From: Chloroflexota bacterium
GTDB lineage: Bacteria > Chloroflexota > Limnocylindria > Limnocylindrales > CSP1-4
NCBI GenBank assembly: GCA_017860675.1
Contig: JAGDMV010000139.1
Coordinates: forward strand, 1 to 5,113
Direction of reading: 5' to 3'
DNA length: 5,113 nt
Below the pieces are notes generated by a model that saw only the letters and a program-made list of their open reading frames with translations, had not been told where the DNA came from and made no database searches. Numbering within the stretch: position 1 is the first letter of the stretch; each line of letters begins with the position of its first letter. Position numbers and translations under genes: made by a program. Below, one piece after another: positions 1 through 5,113 of the stretch.

Positions 1-618
1 CCGGCCGGCCAGGAACGCCGGCGGTTCGGGCTCGTCGATCATGCCGAAGGAGGCCTGGCCGGGGACTTCGCCCTGCTCATCGAACGACGCGGCACCTGCC
101 GTCAGCCCGGCCGCTGCCCCGGCTCCGGCTACAGCGGAGGAGCCGGCGTCCTTGCCCCGGGGGTAGCCCAGCTCGCTCGGCTCCGGCATGGCATCGGGGC
201 GCGTCGCGGTGACCCACGGAGGACCGGCGGCCCAGTCGTCGGCGGCGGCAGCCCCGGCCGCACCGGGTTCGGGCGTGGTTCCCGCAGCGAACGGCGTCGC
301 TCGTCCCGGAGCCTCGACTCCCGCCCCGGCGCCGCCTGCCCCGCGAGCGGCCGGCGCATCGCGCAGCGTGCGCGACGGCGGAACCACGTCACGGGCCGGC
401 GCTGCCTCGCGCCGGGCCCAGTCGATGAACGTCGGGCAGCCGGCGAACGCCGACGTCAGGCAGTAGGCCGCCTGGTGGGCGAGAGCACGCGGCCCCGGTG
501 GACTGTCCGCGAAGCAGCGGTGCCGGTGGTGGGGCACCGAGGCGCGAAAGTCGCGCTCGTCCTCGTATGCCAGGAAGGGGCAGACGACGGTCGGCTCGGG
601 TGCGACCCGCTCGCTCAT
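1..618 (-). CDS. Partial four-cysteine-module protein, N-terminal 206 codons (C-terminus beyond window)
   Basis: A reading frame without stops runs from an ATG at 618 down to base 1, so the gene continues off the left edge. Residues 10-72 form a compact module: C13-P-F-L, H33-R-C35-F, H48-Q-A-A-Y-C53-L, C61-P-T-F, then D66-W-A-R-R. The cysteine pattern is C-x21-C-x17-C-x7-C, which looks like a metal-binding or disulfide-bonded unit. From memory, similar CPFL/HRC/YCL/CP.F modules occur at the N-terminus of Chloroflexota proteins, some ending in a LysM domain; whether LysM follows here cannot be seen. Residues 73-206 are rich in Ala, Gly and Pro and probably disordered. There is no signal peptide or membrane segment in the visible part. 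No Shine-Dalgarno precedes the start; an in-frame ATG at 630 is an alternative. The function is not known. The frame is favoured because it preserves a coherent Cys/His/aromatic module, whereas the competing frames read as Arg/Pro-rich low complexity. Confidence 0.72.
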   Translation of the reverse strand, partial: MSERVAPEPTVVCPFLAYEDERDFRASVPHHRHRCFADSPPGPRALAHQAAYCLTSAFAGCPTFIDWARREAAPARDVVPPSRTLRDAPAARGAGGAGAGVEAPGRATPFAAGTTPEPGAAGAAAADDWAAGPPWVTATRPDAMPEPSELGYPRGKDAGSSAVAGAGAAAGLTAGAASFDEQGEVPGQASFGMIDEPEPPAFLAGR

Positions 619-625
619 CGGCGGG

Positions 626-631
626 ATCATA
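626..631 (-). promoter_or_regulatory. Candidate -10 box (TATGAT) for a leaderless transcript of the Cys-module gene
   Basis: TATGAT on the minus strand matches the TATAAT consensus at five of six positions and stands out in very GC-rich DNA. Seven bases separate it from the ATG at 618, so transcription would begin at or next to the start codon. This fits the absence of a Shine-Dalgarno. No convincing -35 hexamer lies 16-18 bp upstream. If the in-frame ATG inside this box (630) were the real start, the box could not act as its promoter. Confidence 0.4.
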
Positions 632-663
632 CGACGCCGGTGACGGCGATAGCGACGCCCGCC

Positions 664-848
664 GACCGATGCGATGGTCGCCACGCGCCACCGATGCGCG
701 CGGCATGCGCCGACCGAACGAACGGCACGGCCGGGGCCGATGCGCCGAGGCCAGCCGACGCGCGTGCGACCGCGTGCGCCCACCTACCGGACGCCGGCAG
801 ACCGAGACCGACGTGCCGGGATCGATGAGCCCTCCGGCCCTTGACCGA
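664..848 (+). repeat. Cluster of short GACCGA repeats in the divergent gap
   Basis: The gap 619-875 between two divergent genes contains no credible gene. GACCGA occurs five times on the plus strand, at 664, 712, 800, 806 and 843; the copies at 800 and 806 are in tandem. The longer word CCGATGCG recurs at 666, 691 and 737, and ACCGA lies inside several of these. A near-tandem 10-bp unit CGCGTGCGAC/CGCGTGCGCC sits at 761-780. The last GACCGA overlaps TTGACC (841-846), a possible -35 element for the downstream lipoprotein gene, but no clear -10 follows at 17-18 bp. These may be regulator-binding sites or chance in biased DNA. Confidence 0.35.
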
Positions 849-875
849 TCCGGCCGCCGCGTGCTCCATGTGCGC

Positions 876-1571
876 ATGCGCTCGATCGCCGGCCGAACGA
901 CCAGCACCGCCCTCCTCGCCGCCGCGCTGCTGGCGCTCGCCGCCTGCGGGACGCCCGGCCCGAGCCAGTCGCCGACCGCCACCCCGACGAGCGGCCCGAC
1001 GACGACCCCCACGACCGGGCCGAGCGACGGACCGACCTCCCTGCCCTCCGCCACCCGGACGCTCCCGCCCTCGAGCGGTGAGCCGACCGGGGTACCGGTC
1101 GAGACGCCGGTGCTCCCCGACTGGACCTGCGACGGTTCGTCGATCCACCCGGCCGGCACGGCGGTGCGCGCCCAGCAGACCGGCATGACCGTGCTCACCA
1201 AGGACGACGTGGGCGAGATCGCGTTCACCTTCGAGTCGATCGGCGGCGCGCGGACCCTTCCCGAAGTCGAGATCCGCGAGTCCAGCCCGCCCTTCGTCCA
1301 GGACGCGAGCGGGCTGCCGGTGTCGGTCGACGGCGCCGCTTGGGCGACGATCGTGCTCCGGGGTGGGACCGGGCTCGACGAGAACTTCGAGCAGACCTAT
1401 ACCGGGCCCGACCGCTGGACCGCCCTCGAGGCGCCGTTGGTCGAGGTCGTCCGGCTCGGTGACTTCGAGGCGATCTCGACCTGGGCGGTCGGCCTCTCGG
1501 GGCCGTACTGCGTCCGCGCCTACCCGGGGCCGGAGGGCAGCGTCCTCGTCGTCGAGTTCCGGGCGCAGTAG
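876..1571 (+). CDS. AMIN-like domain lipoprotein
   Basis: This 231-residue protein is predicted to be exported and lipid-anchored. Residues 2-23 are a signal peptide (R2, R7, then an Ala/Leu core) ending in a lipobox L21-A-A-C24. Residues 25-80 are a Thr/Ser/Pro/Gly linker. Residues 96-231 resemble the AMIN-like domain: a strand near F117-T-F, a V131-E-I strand followed by P139-F-V, DGAAWATIVLR at 152-162, a Y175-T-G-P segment, and a late GDFEA...WAVGLSGPYCV segment before a final hydrophobic strand. AMIN-type domains are thought to bind cell-wall or envelope polymers; that role here is inferred. C85 and the late cysteine in PYCV could form a disulfide. ATG 876 gives a normal-length signal peptide. 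In-frame GTG 861, GTG 870 and ATG 825 are alternatives, and none has a strong ribosome-binding site. It is divergent from the Cys-module gene and converges on the membrane-protein gene. Confidence 0.78.
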   Translation: MRSIAGRTTSTALLAAALLALAACGTPGPSQSPTATPTSGPTTTPTTGPSDGPTSLPSATRTLPPSSGEPTGVPVETPVLPDWTCDGSSIHPAGTAVRAQQTGMTVLTKDDVGEIAFTFESIGGARTLPEVEIRESSPPFVQDASGLPVSVDGAAWATIVLRGGTGLDENFEQTYTGPDRWTALEAPLVEVVRLGDFEAISTWAVGLSGPYCVRAYPGPEGSVLVVEFRAQ

Positions 1572-1588
1572 GCCGGGGCCGCCTCGGT

Positions 1589-1634
1589 CGCCGCAGGCCG
1601 TGCGGCGTCGGGCGCCGCAGGCGGGGGCGGCGCC
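1589..1634. terminator. Two GC-rich hairpins in a convergent gap, possible bidirectional terminator
   Basis: Two perfect inverted repeats lie 4 nt apart just past the lipoprotein stop. The first has a 7-bp stem, CGCCGCA/TGCGGCG, with a 5-nt loop (1589-1607). The second has a 7-bp stem, GGCGCCG/CGGCGCC, with a 10-nt loop (1611-1634). They fall between genes that both end here, the natural place for transcripts from either side to stop. Neither is followed by a T-run on either strand, so this is not a canonical intrinsic terminator, and short GC stems are common at this base composition. The rest of the gap (1635-1710) shows nothing further of note. Confidence 0.35.
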
Positions 1635-1710
1635 GGGCAGCGTGATGCGCCGCCGCGAGCCCCCACCGACGGCCGGATCGGGCGCCCCTGGACCGAGCGC
1701 CGCGCCGGCG

Positions 1711-2361
1711 TCAGAAGGGCCTGCGCTCCTCCATCATCACCACGATGTCCTGCTGCCAGCGACGCGTCATCTGGAGCTGGGCGATGATCCCGGCCGCAGC
1801 TGCCACGGCCCAGAGCACGATCCAGAGCCAGCCTTCCTTGTAGAGCGCCACGAGCGCGCCGTTGGCAAGGTCGTCCTTGGTGATGAGGGCCGGGATCAGC
1901 GCGAAGCCGGCCACCAGCCAGGCGGCCCCGGCGAACGCCGTCAGGATGATCGCGACGTACTTCGGGGCGTTGACCAGCAGGGCGACGAGCGCCAGCGCCG
2001 CACCGCCGGCGAGGGCGATGATCGTGATGACGAGCCCGTCGCCGGTGAAGCCGATCAGCGACAGCAGCCAGCCGGTCAGCCAGTAGCCGAGGCTGCCCGC
2101 CACGACCAGCACGGCGCCCCACCAGTAGAGGTAGCTGAGCACGGCGAACACGATCGCCAGGATCACCCCGACGACGATCCCCAGGACGCCGGCCAGGAAC
2201 CCCTCGCCCAGCAGCGCCGCCGTGGCCTGTGCCCCGACCATGAAGCCTGCGAACAGGCCCCAGATCGGCAGCAGCAGGAGGAACCAGCGGAAACCCGCGA
2301 AGCAGAACGCGGCCCCGAGCACGATGCCCAGGACGCCGATGACGATGCCCTCGAGAGTCAT
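1711..2361 (-). CDS. Multi-pass membrane protein, DUF4203/TMEM198-like
   Basis: This 216-residue protein is almost entirely hydrophobic, with about seven membrane segments near residues 3-23, 26-51, 55-76, 79-104, 109-130, 134-160 and 177-196. A short polar C-terminal tail (QMTRRWQQD..MMEERRPF) is probably cytosolic. The Gly-rich first helix, the F-R-W-F turn and the following Gly-rich helix (WGLFAGFMVGAQ) resemble the DUF4203/TM7S3-TM198-like family, whose biochemical role is unknown. Charged residues are nearly absent except in the 161-176 loop (TKDDLAN...YKEG), so there is no sign of a transporter or enzyme active site. I chose ATG 2361 because AGGGAG lies 8 nt upstream. GTG 2370, in frame, has GGGGAG 7 nt upstream and would add three residues. 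The gene stands alone, divergent from the epimerase gene. The membrane-protein call is firm; the family assignment is moderate. Confidence 0.8.
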   Translation of the reverse strand: MTLEGIVIGVLGIVLGAAFCFAGFRWFLLLLPIWGLFAGFMVGAQATAALLGEGFLAGVLGIVVGVILAIVFAVLSYLYWWGAVLVVAGSLGYWLTGWLLSLIGFTGDGLVITIIALAGGAALALVALLVNAPKYVAIILTAFAGAAWLVAGFALIPALITKDDLANGALVALYKEGWLWIVLWAVAAAAGIIAQLQMTRRWQQDIVVMMEERRPF

Positions 2362-2427
2362 GGCCGTCACTCCCTCTCTCCCCGCCGAAGCTGCCGCGCG
2401 CCACGCGACAACAGTCGGCCCGGGCGA

Positions 2428-2458
2428 AGGATAGCGCCCAGGACGGCGCGGGCTGCAA
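2428..2458 (-). promoter_or_regulatory. Weak candidate promoter for the membrane-protein gene
   Basis: On the minus strand TTGCAG (2453-2458) and TATCCT (2428-2433) each match the housekeeping consensus at four of six positions. They are separated by 19 bp, longer than the ideal 17. The expected start of transcription would leave a leader of about 60 nt before the ATG at 2361. This is an AT-richer patch in the divergent gap, but the match is modest. Confidence 0.25.
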
Positions 2459-2491
2459 CGAGGCTGATGATCGCGGCCGTGCAGGTCCCCG

Positions 2492-2529
2492 CGCGACCGG
2501 GCGATCCGCCGTGCACGGCCGCGACCGGG
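2492..2529. promoter_or_regulatory. Palindrome bounded by direct repeats, candidate operator between divergent genes
   Basis: GCCGTGCACGGC at 2508-2519 is a perfect 12-bp palindrome. It lies between two identical 10-bp direct repeats, CGCGACCGGG, at 2492-2501 and 2520-2529, the second one abutting the palindrome. An 8-base match to its left portion, GCCGTGCA, occurs at 2476-2483, 32 bp upstream. The arrangement sits 24 bp before the candidate -35 element of the epimerase gene, a sensible place for a dimeric regulator. No regulator gene is present in the window, so the binding protein is unknown. Confidence 0.35.
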
Positions 2530-2552
2530 AGGACGCCGCGTTCACGTGTGGC

Positions 2553-2577
2553 TGGAACGGGGTGCGAGAATAGCGTC
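2553..2577 (+). promoter_or_regulatory. ECF-sigma-like promoter upstream of the epimerase gene
   Basis: TGGAAC at 2553-2558 and CGTC at 2574-2577 are separated by 15 bp. This resembles extracytoplasmic-function sigma promoters, which typically combine a -35 element containing AAC (for example TGAAAC or GGAAC) with CGTC or a similar -10 element about 16 bp away. Transcription would begin just before the ribosome-binding site at 2588, giving a short leader. An alternative -10, TAGCGT at 2571-2576, overlaps it but lacks a matching -35. Confidence 0.38.
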
Positions 2578-2597
2578 GATAGCAGCTGGAGCGGCAG

Positions 2598-3722
2598 GTG
2601 ACGGCAGCGCGCCCCGGACTCCGCACGGCAATTGGCACCGCTCTCGCGATTCTCCTCCTGCTGCCCTGCCTCGGGCCCGTTCAAGCCGTCGCGGCGCCGG
2701 CGGGCCCGCCAGCGACCACCGCGCCACCTGCGCTCGAGGGACCGGCGCAAGACCCCACGCCCGAGCCCGCGGCCGAGCCGAGTGCCGAGCCCACGCAGAG
2801 TCCGGCCCCGACGTCGACTCCGCTTCCCACGCCGATCCCGGAGACCGCCCTGCGCTCGCGGGCCGACGTCACCCCGGTCCAGCCGTTCGCCACGGCACCC
2901 TTCCGCCTGGCCCCCTACACGATCAGGACACTCTCCTGGGCAGCCCTGCCCTACAACGGTCGGGGCCTCCTGTCGCTCCGGAAGCCCTCCGATTCCGACG
3001 CGAATGGCGTGCCCTACAAGCGTGTCAACGGCCGCGCCTACTACCACCCCGGGAACGTGGCCGAGCAGGGATGCCGGTACGTCGATGCCTACGTCCGAAC
3101 CGGCAACCCTGCCTACCTCGACCGGGCGGTGGTCCGGGCCCGGGTGCTGATGCAGATTGCGGTCCGGGACCGCGGCGCGCTGTACTTCCCCTACCTCTGG
3201 AGCTACTGGGGAGCTGGGCTGCGCGCTCCCTGGTACTCGGCCTACTCGCAGGGCTTCGCCCTGTCGCTCTTCGTACGCCTGTACCGGGTCACCGGGGACG
3301 GCGCGTACCTCGGCATGGCCCGGGGGACCTTCGTCTCCTTCCGCCGGCTTGGGCGCAGCCGGATCCGCTGGGTTGCCTACGTGTCGTCGAGCCACTGGCT
3401 CTGGCTCGAGGAGTACCCGTCAGCACGTCCGAGCCACGTGCTCAACGGCTTCAACTTCGCCCTGTTCGGCATCTACGACTACGAGCGCCTGACGCGCGAT
3501 CGGGCAGCCCGGCAGCTGCTCCTCGGCGCGCTGGCGACGATGCGCGGCAATGCCACGCGCTACCGCGTTCCCGGATCCGTCAGCTACTACGACCTCGTCC
3601 ACTACACCCAGTCGCTCCACTACCACCGCATTCACATCTGGCAGTTGCGGATGCTCCGGCAGATCAGCGGCAGCAGCTGGTTCTCGCGGCTGGCGGCGGC
3701 GCTGGCCGCGGACGCCGGCTAG
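2598..3722 (+). CDS. Secreted D-glucuronyl C5-epimerase family protein
   Basis: This 374-residue protein matches the C-terminal catalytic domain of D-glucuronyl C5-epimerases, which convert D-glucuronate to L-iduronate units within a polysaccharide. The start is GTG with GGAG 6 nt upstream. Residues 10-33 are a signal peptide, probably cut near VQA30 or VAA33; C24 follows a Pro, so it is not a lipobox. Residues 34-84 are a Pro/Thr/Ser/Glu linker. The domain spans about 105-370: Y148-Y-H-P-G-N, W212-Y-S-A-Y-S-Q-G, W269-L-E-E-Y-P, S279-H-V-L-N-G-F-N-F, Y331-D-L-V-H and Y342-H-R-I-H-I-W-Q-L. In human GLCE the catalytic tyrosines are Y500, Y560 and Y578, in the EEYP, YDLRH and DYH..HI.QL motifs; here Y273, Y331 and Y342 occupy these positions. 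The Y331-Y342 interval is 11 residues against 18 in the animal enzyme, a shortened loop. It acts outside the cytoplasm. The polymer substrate is unknown and no glycan synthase is nearby. Confidence 0.88.
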   Translation: MTAARPGLRTAIGTALAILLLLPCLGPVQAVAAPAGPPATTAPPALEGPAQDPTPEPAAEPSAEPTQSPAPTSTPLPTPIPETALRSRADVTPVQPFATAPFRLAPYTIRTLSWAALPYNGRGLLSLRKPSDSDANGVPYKRVNGRAYYHPGNVAEQGCRYVDAYVRTGNPAYLDRAVVRARVLMQIAVRDRGALYFPYLWSYWGAGLRAPWYSAYSQGFALSLFVRLYRVTGDGAYLGMARGTFVSFRRLGRSRIRWVAYVSSSHWLWLEEYPSARPSHVLNGFNFALFGIYDYERLTRDRAARQLLLGALATMRGNATRYRVPGSVSYYDLVHYTQSLHYHRIHIWQLRMLRQISGSSWFSRLAAALAADAG

Positions 3723-3730
3723 GGACGGGC

Positions 3731-5062
3731 TCAGCGCAGCGCCCAGACGATCGCCGGCACCGGCTCGTCGCCCGAGTCGTCGGCCCAGCGGATGCCGATC
3801 ACGCCGGCAGGGCCGTCGGCCACCACCGAGGGGCCCTGCACTCCGGGCTCGGTCGGCACGGCGAGCGGGATCCAGGCGTCGACCCCGTCGGCGCTGGCCC
3901 ACGACATGTCAACCGGATCCGTCTCTGGCGCCAGCACCAGCCGGCCGACGGCGACGTAGCCGAAGGTCGCGGGGGACAGGGCGCTCACCCAGCCGCTGAC
4001 CGAGTCGCCCATCGCCAGCGTCTGACCCGACCAGAAGGCCAGGTCCGGTGACGTCCACACGGTGGGCCGGCCAGAGTCGTCGCCAGGGTCGATGGCGCCC
4101 GTCCCCGCCACCGACCACAGCGGCGAACCACCAGCCGACGAGGCGAGGACGGCGCTCACCATGAGACCGGGCTCGGGGAAGTCCTCGAGCCATGTCCACG
4201 ACCCGCCGTCCGGGCTGGTGAAGAGGCTTGTCTGGACCGAGTCGCCGGCGAACACCCACCCAGCGAGGAGGCGACGCCCGGTCTCGTCGGCCGCGCCGGG
4301 TCCCCAGAACGGCTCCTCGGCCGACCCCCCGATCGATGCCGGGAGGTCGGCCGGCAGCGCGACCCAGGTCAGACCGTCGTCCGAGTGGAACACGCCGACG
4401 AGGTTGCTGGTGTCACCGGTGAGATACGAGAGGACGGCGTCCCACCCACCGGTCGGCACGGACCACAAAGCCGTTTCGAGAGCCCTGTATGCATCGGAGT
4501 CGACCGCCGCGACCGGCCACGGCTTCGAGCGCTCCCAGCTGAGCCCGTCGACGCTTCGCCAGGCGACCGGGCTCGCCTTGCAGACGGGGCCGCCACAGCC
4601 GGTCGAGCCTGGCTCGCAGGGGTCGGGGCCGCAGTCGCGCTCCTCGGCCCCTGCCAGGAGGACCGTCCGCCCATCGGAGGCGATATCGGCCACCCGGGAG
4701 CCGATCGTGACGGCAGTCCATTCGGTGCCGTCGGCGGACCAGAAGACCTTGTCATCGCTCGTGACGATGTAGCCGCCGGCGAAGCCGACGATGTCGCCCC
4801 CGAGGGCCGCGCCGTCCAGCGTGGTCACCCGCTGCCAGGCCAGGTCCGAGATCGAGACCGGCGTCGCAGTCGCGGTCGGGCTGGGGATCGGGACGGACGA
4901 GGGAGGCTGGGTCGCCGTCGGGATGGCGACCGGCGATGGTGTCACCACCGCCGATGGGGCTGGGCTCGTCGTGGGAGCGGACAGCGGCGAGACGGTCGCC
5001 GCGCTCGTGCAGGCTGCCGCCACGATCACGATCAGGGCGATGGATCCAGCGAGGCGACGCAT
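3731..5062 (-). CDS. Asp-box (BNR-like) beta-propeller lipoprotein
   Basis: This 443-residue protein has a short signal peptide (R2-R3, hydrophobic 5-17) ending at A-A-A-C18; Ala at the -3 position makes the lipobox weaker than usual. Residues 19-70 are a Ser/Thr/Pro linker. Residues 75-443 contain six spaced Asp-box-like motifs typical of BNR/sialidase-type propellers: SADGTEW 109, SVDGLSW 170, SDDGLTW 227, SPDGGSW 283, SPDLAFW 338 (degenerate) and SADGVDAW 390 (one-residue insertion). No sialidase arginine triad can be assigned, so a binding or scaffold role is more likely than catalysis. Four cysteines (C144, C149, C156, C161) sit in a Gly/Pro-rich loop between the first two repeats. ATG 5062 follows a strong ribosome-binding site. 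The gene ends 8 bp from the epimerase stop on the opposite strand. Function beyond surface exposure is unknown. Confidence 0.85.
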   Translation of the reverse strand: MRRLAGSIALIVIVAAACTSAATVSPLSAPTTSPAPSAVVTPSPVAIPTATQPPSSVPIPSPTATATPVSISDLAWQRVTTLDGAALGGDIVGFAGGYIVTSDDKVFWSADGTEWTAVTIGSRVADIASDGRTVLLAGAEERDCGPDPCEPGSTGCGGPVCKASPVAWRSVDGLSWERSKPWPVAAVDSDAYRALETALWSVPTGGWDAVLSYLTGDTSNLVGVFHSDDGLTWVALPADLPASIGGSAEEPFWGPGAADETGRRLLAGWVFAGDSVQTSLFTSPDGGSWTWLEDFPEPGLMVSAVLASSAGGSPLWSVAGTGAIDPGDDSGRPTVWTSPDLAFWSGQTLAMGDSVSGWVSALSPATFGYVAVGRLVLAPETDPVDMSWASADGVDAWIPLAVPTEPGVQGPSVVADGPAGVIGIRWADDSGDEPVPAIVWALR

Positions 5063-5067
5063 CGCAG

Positions 5068-5106
5068 CCCTCCCGGCACGGCCATGACCGGCACCCGACG
5101 TGCCGG
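5068..5106 (-). promoter_or_regulatory. Strong ribosome-binding site with a possible leader hairpin
   Basis: On the minus strand GGGAGGG (5068-5074) lies 5 nt before the ATG at 5062, the strongest Shine-Dalgarno in the window. Upstream, CCGGCAC and GTGCCGG form a perfect 7-bp stem with a 5-nt loop (5088-5106). A second GTGCCGG (5073-5079) overlaps the first two bases of the Shine-Dalgarno. The single CCGGCAC could pair with either copy, and the second pairing would partly mask the ribosome-binding site. Whether this stretch is transcribed is unknown because the promoter lies beyond the window. Confidence 0.4.
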
Positions 5107-5113
5107 CAGCCGC

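Noticed and set aside
475..828. Plus-strand open frame of 117 codons before the lipoprotein gene
   Set aside because: It overlaps the start of the Cys-module gene on the other strand and reads as Arg/Ala/Asp low complexity with no motif.
841..869. Full housekeeping promoter for the AMIN-like lipoprotein using TTGACC at 841-846
   Set aside because: The -35 match is good, but the sequence 17 bp downstream (CTCCAT) is a poor -10, so only a half-site can be supported.
389..1228. Minus-strand open frame of 279 codons antisense to the AMIN-like lipoprotein
   Set aside because: Its Gly/Val-rich stretch is the complement of the Thr/Pro linker; no domain is recognisable, and it overlaps two better-supported genes.
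1363..2601. Plus-strand open frame of 412 codons across the membrane-protein gene
   Set aside because: It is antisense to a convincing seven-segment membrane protein and reads as charged low-complexity sequence (Asp/Gln/Glu/Arg), the usual shadow of hydrophobic codons.
2367..3395. Minus-strand open frame of 342 codons antisense to the epimerase gene
   Set aside because: Gly/Arg/Val-rich with no domain or signal; a shadow of the opposite-strand enzyme gene.
3698..3743. Inverted repeat GGCGCTG/CAGCGCC across the convergent stops as a terminator
   Set aside because: The 7-bp stem has a loop of 32 nt, no T-run follows, and both arms lie within coding sequence.
2546..4051. Plus-strand open frame of 501 codons overlapping the epimerase and propeller genes
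   Set aside because: Its product is Arg/Pro/Ala-rich without recognisable motifs, while another frame over 2598-3722 gives a clear enzyme family match. Long chance frames are expected in DNA this GC-rich.
5012..5085. Possible upstream frame of 17 codons starting at ATG 5085 and overlapping the start of the propeller lipoprotein out of frame
   Set aside because: No ribosome-binding site precedes it and so short a frame is expected by chance.

Overview
The window is about 70% G+C and carries five protein genes, four complete and one cut by the left edge. No RNA gene, mobile element, CRISPR array or phage gene is visible. High G+C, lipoproteins with long Ser/Thr/Pro linkers, a Cys-rich CPFL...HRC...YC...CP module (the first gene) and an AMIN-like lipoprotein together suggest an uncultured high-G+C member of the Chloroflexota (Limnocylindria-like). 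An actinobacterium is the main alternative. This is a judgement from protein style, not a database result.

Layout: (1) minus strand, from position 618 leftward off the window: N-terminal 206 codons of a protein with a four-cysteine module followed by an Ala/Gly/Pro-rich region; (2) plus strand 876-1571: AMIN-like-domain lipoprotein; (3) minus strand 1711-2361: seven-segment membrane protein resembling the DUF4203/TMEM198-like family; (4) plus strand 2598-3722: secreted protein with a D-glucuronyl C5-epimerase C-terminal domain and the three family tyrosines; (5) minus strand 3731-5062: lipoprotein with a Pro/Thr linker and six Asp-box (BNR-like) repeats.

The strands strictly alternate (-,+,-,+,-), so no two genes can share an operon and each must have its own promoter. 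Two divergent gaps (619-875 and 2362-2597) hold the likely control sites: a TATGAT box placed for a leaderless transcript, a cluster of GACCGA repeats, a palindrome between 10-bp direct repeats, and an ECF-sigma-like promoter in front of the epimerase. The convergent gap 1572-1710 holds two GC-rich hairpins. The other convergent pair is separated by only 8 bp.

Four of the five products are predicted to act in or outside the membrane. The theme is cell envelope and surface, but the sequence does not show a shared pathway. The best functional lead is the C5-epimerase, which implies that a uronic-acid-containing polysaccharide is modified outside the cell; no synthase for such a polymer lies in the window.
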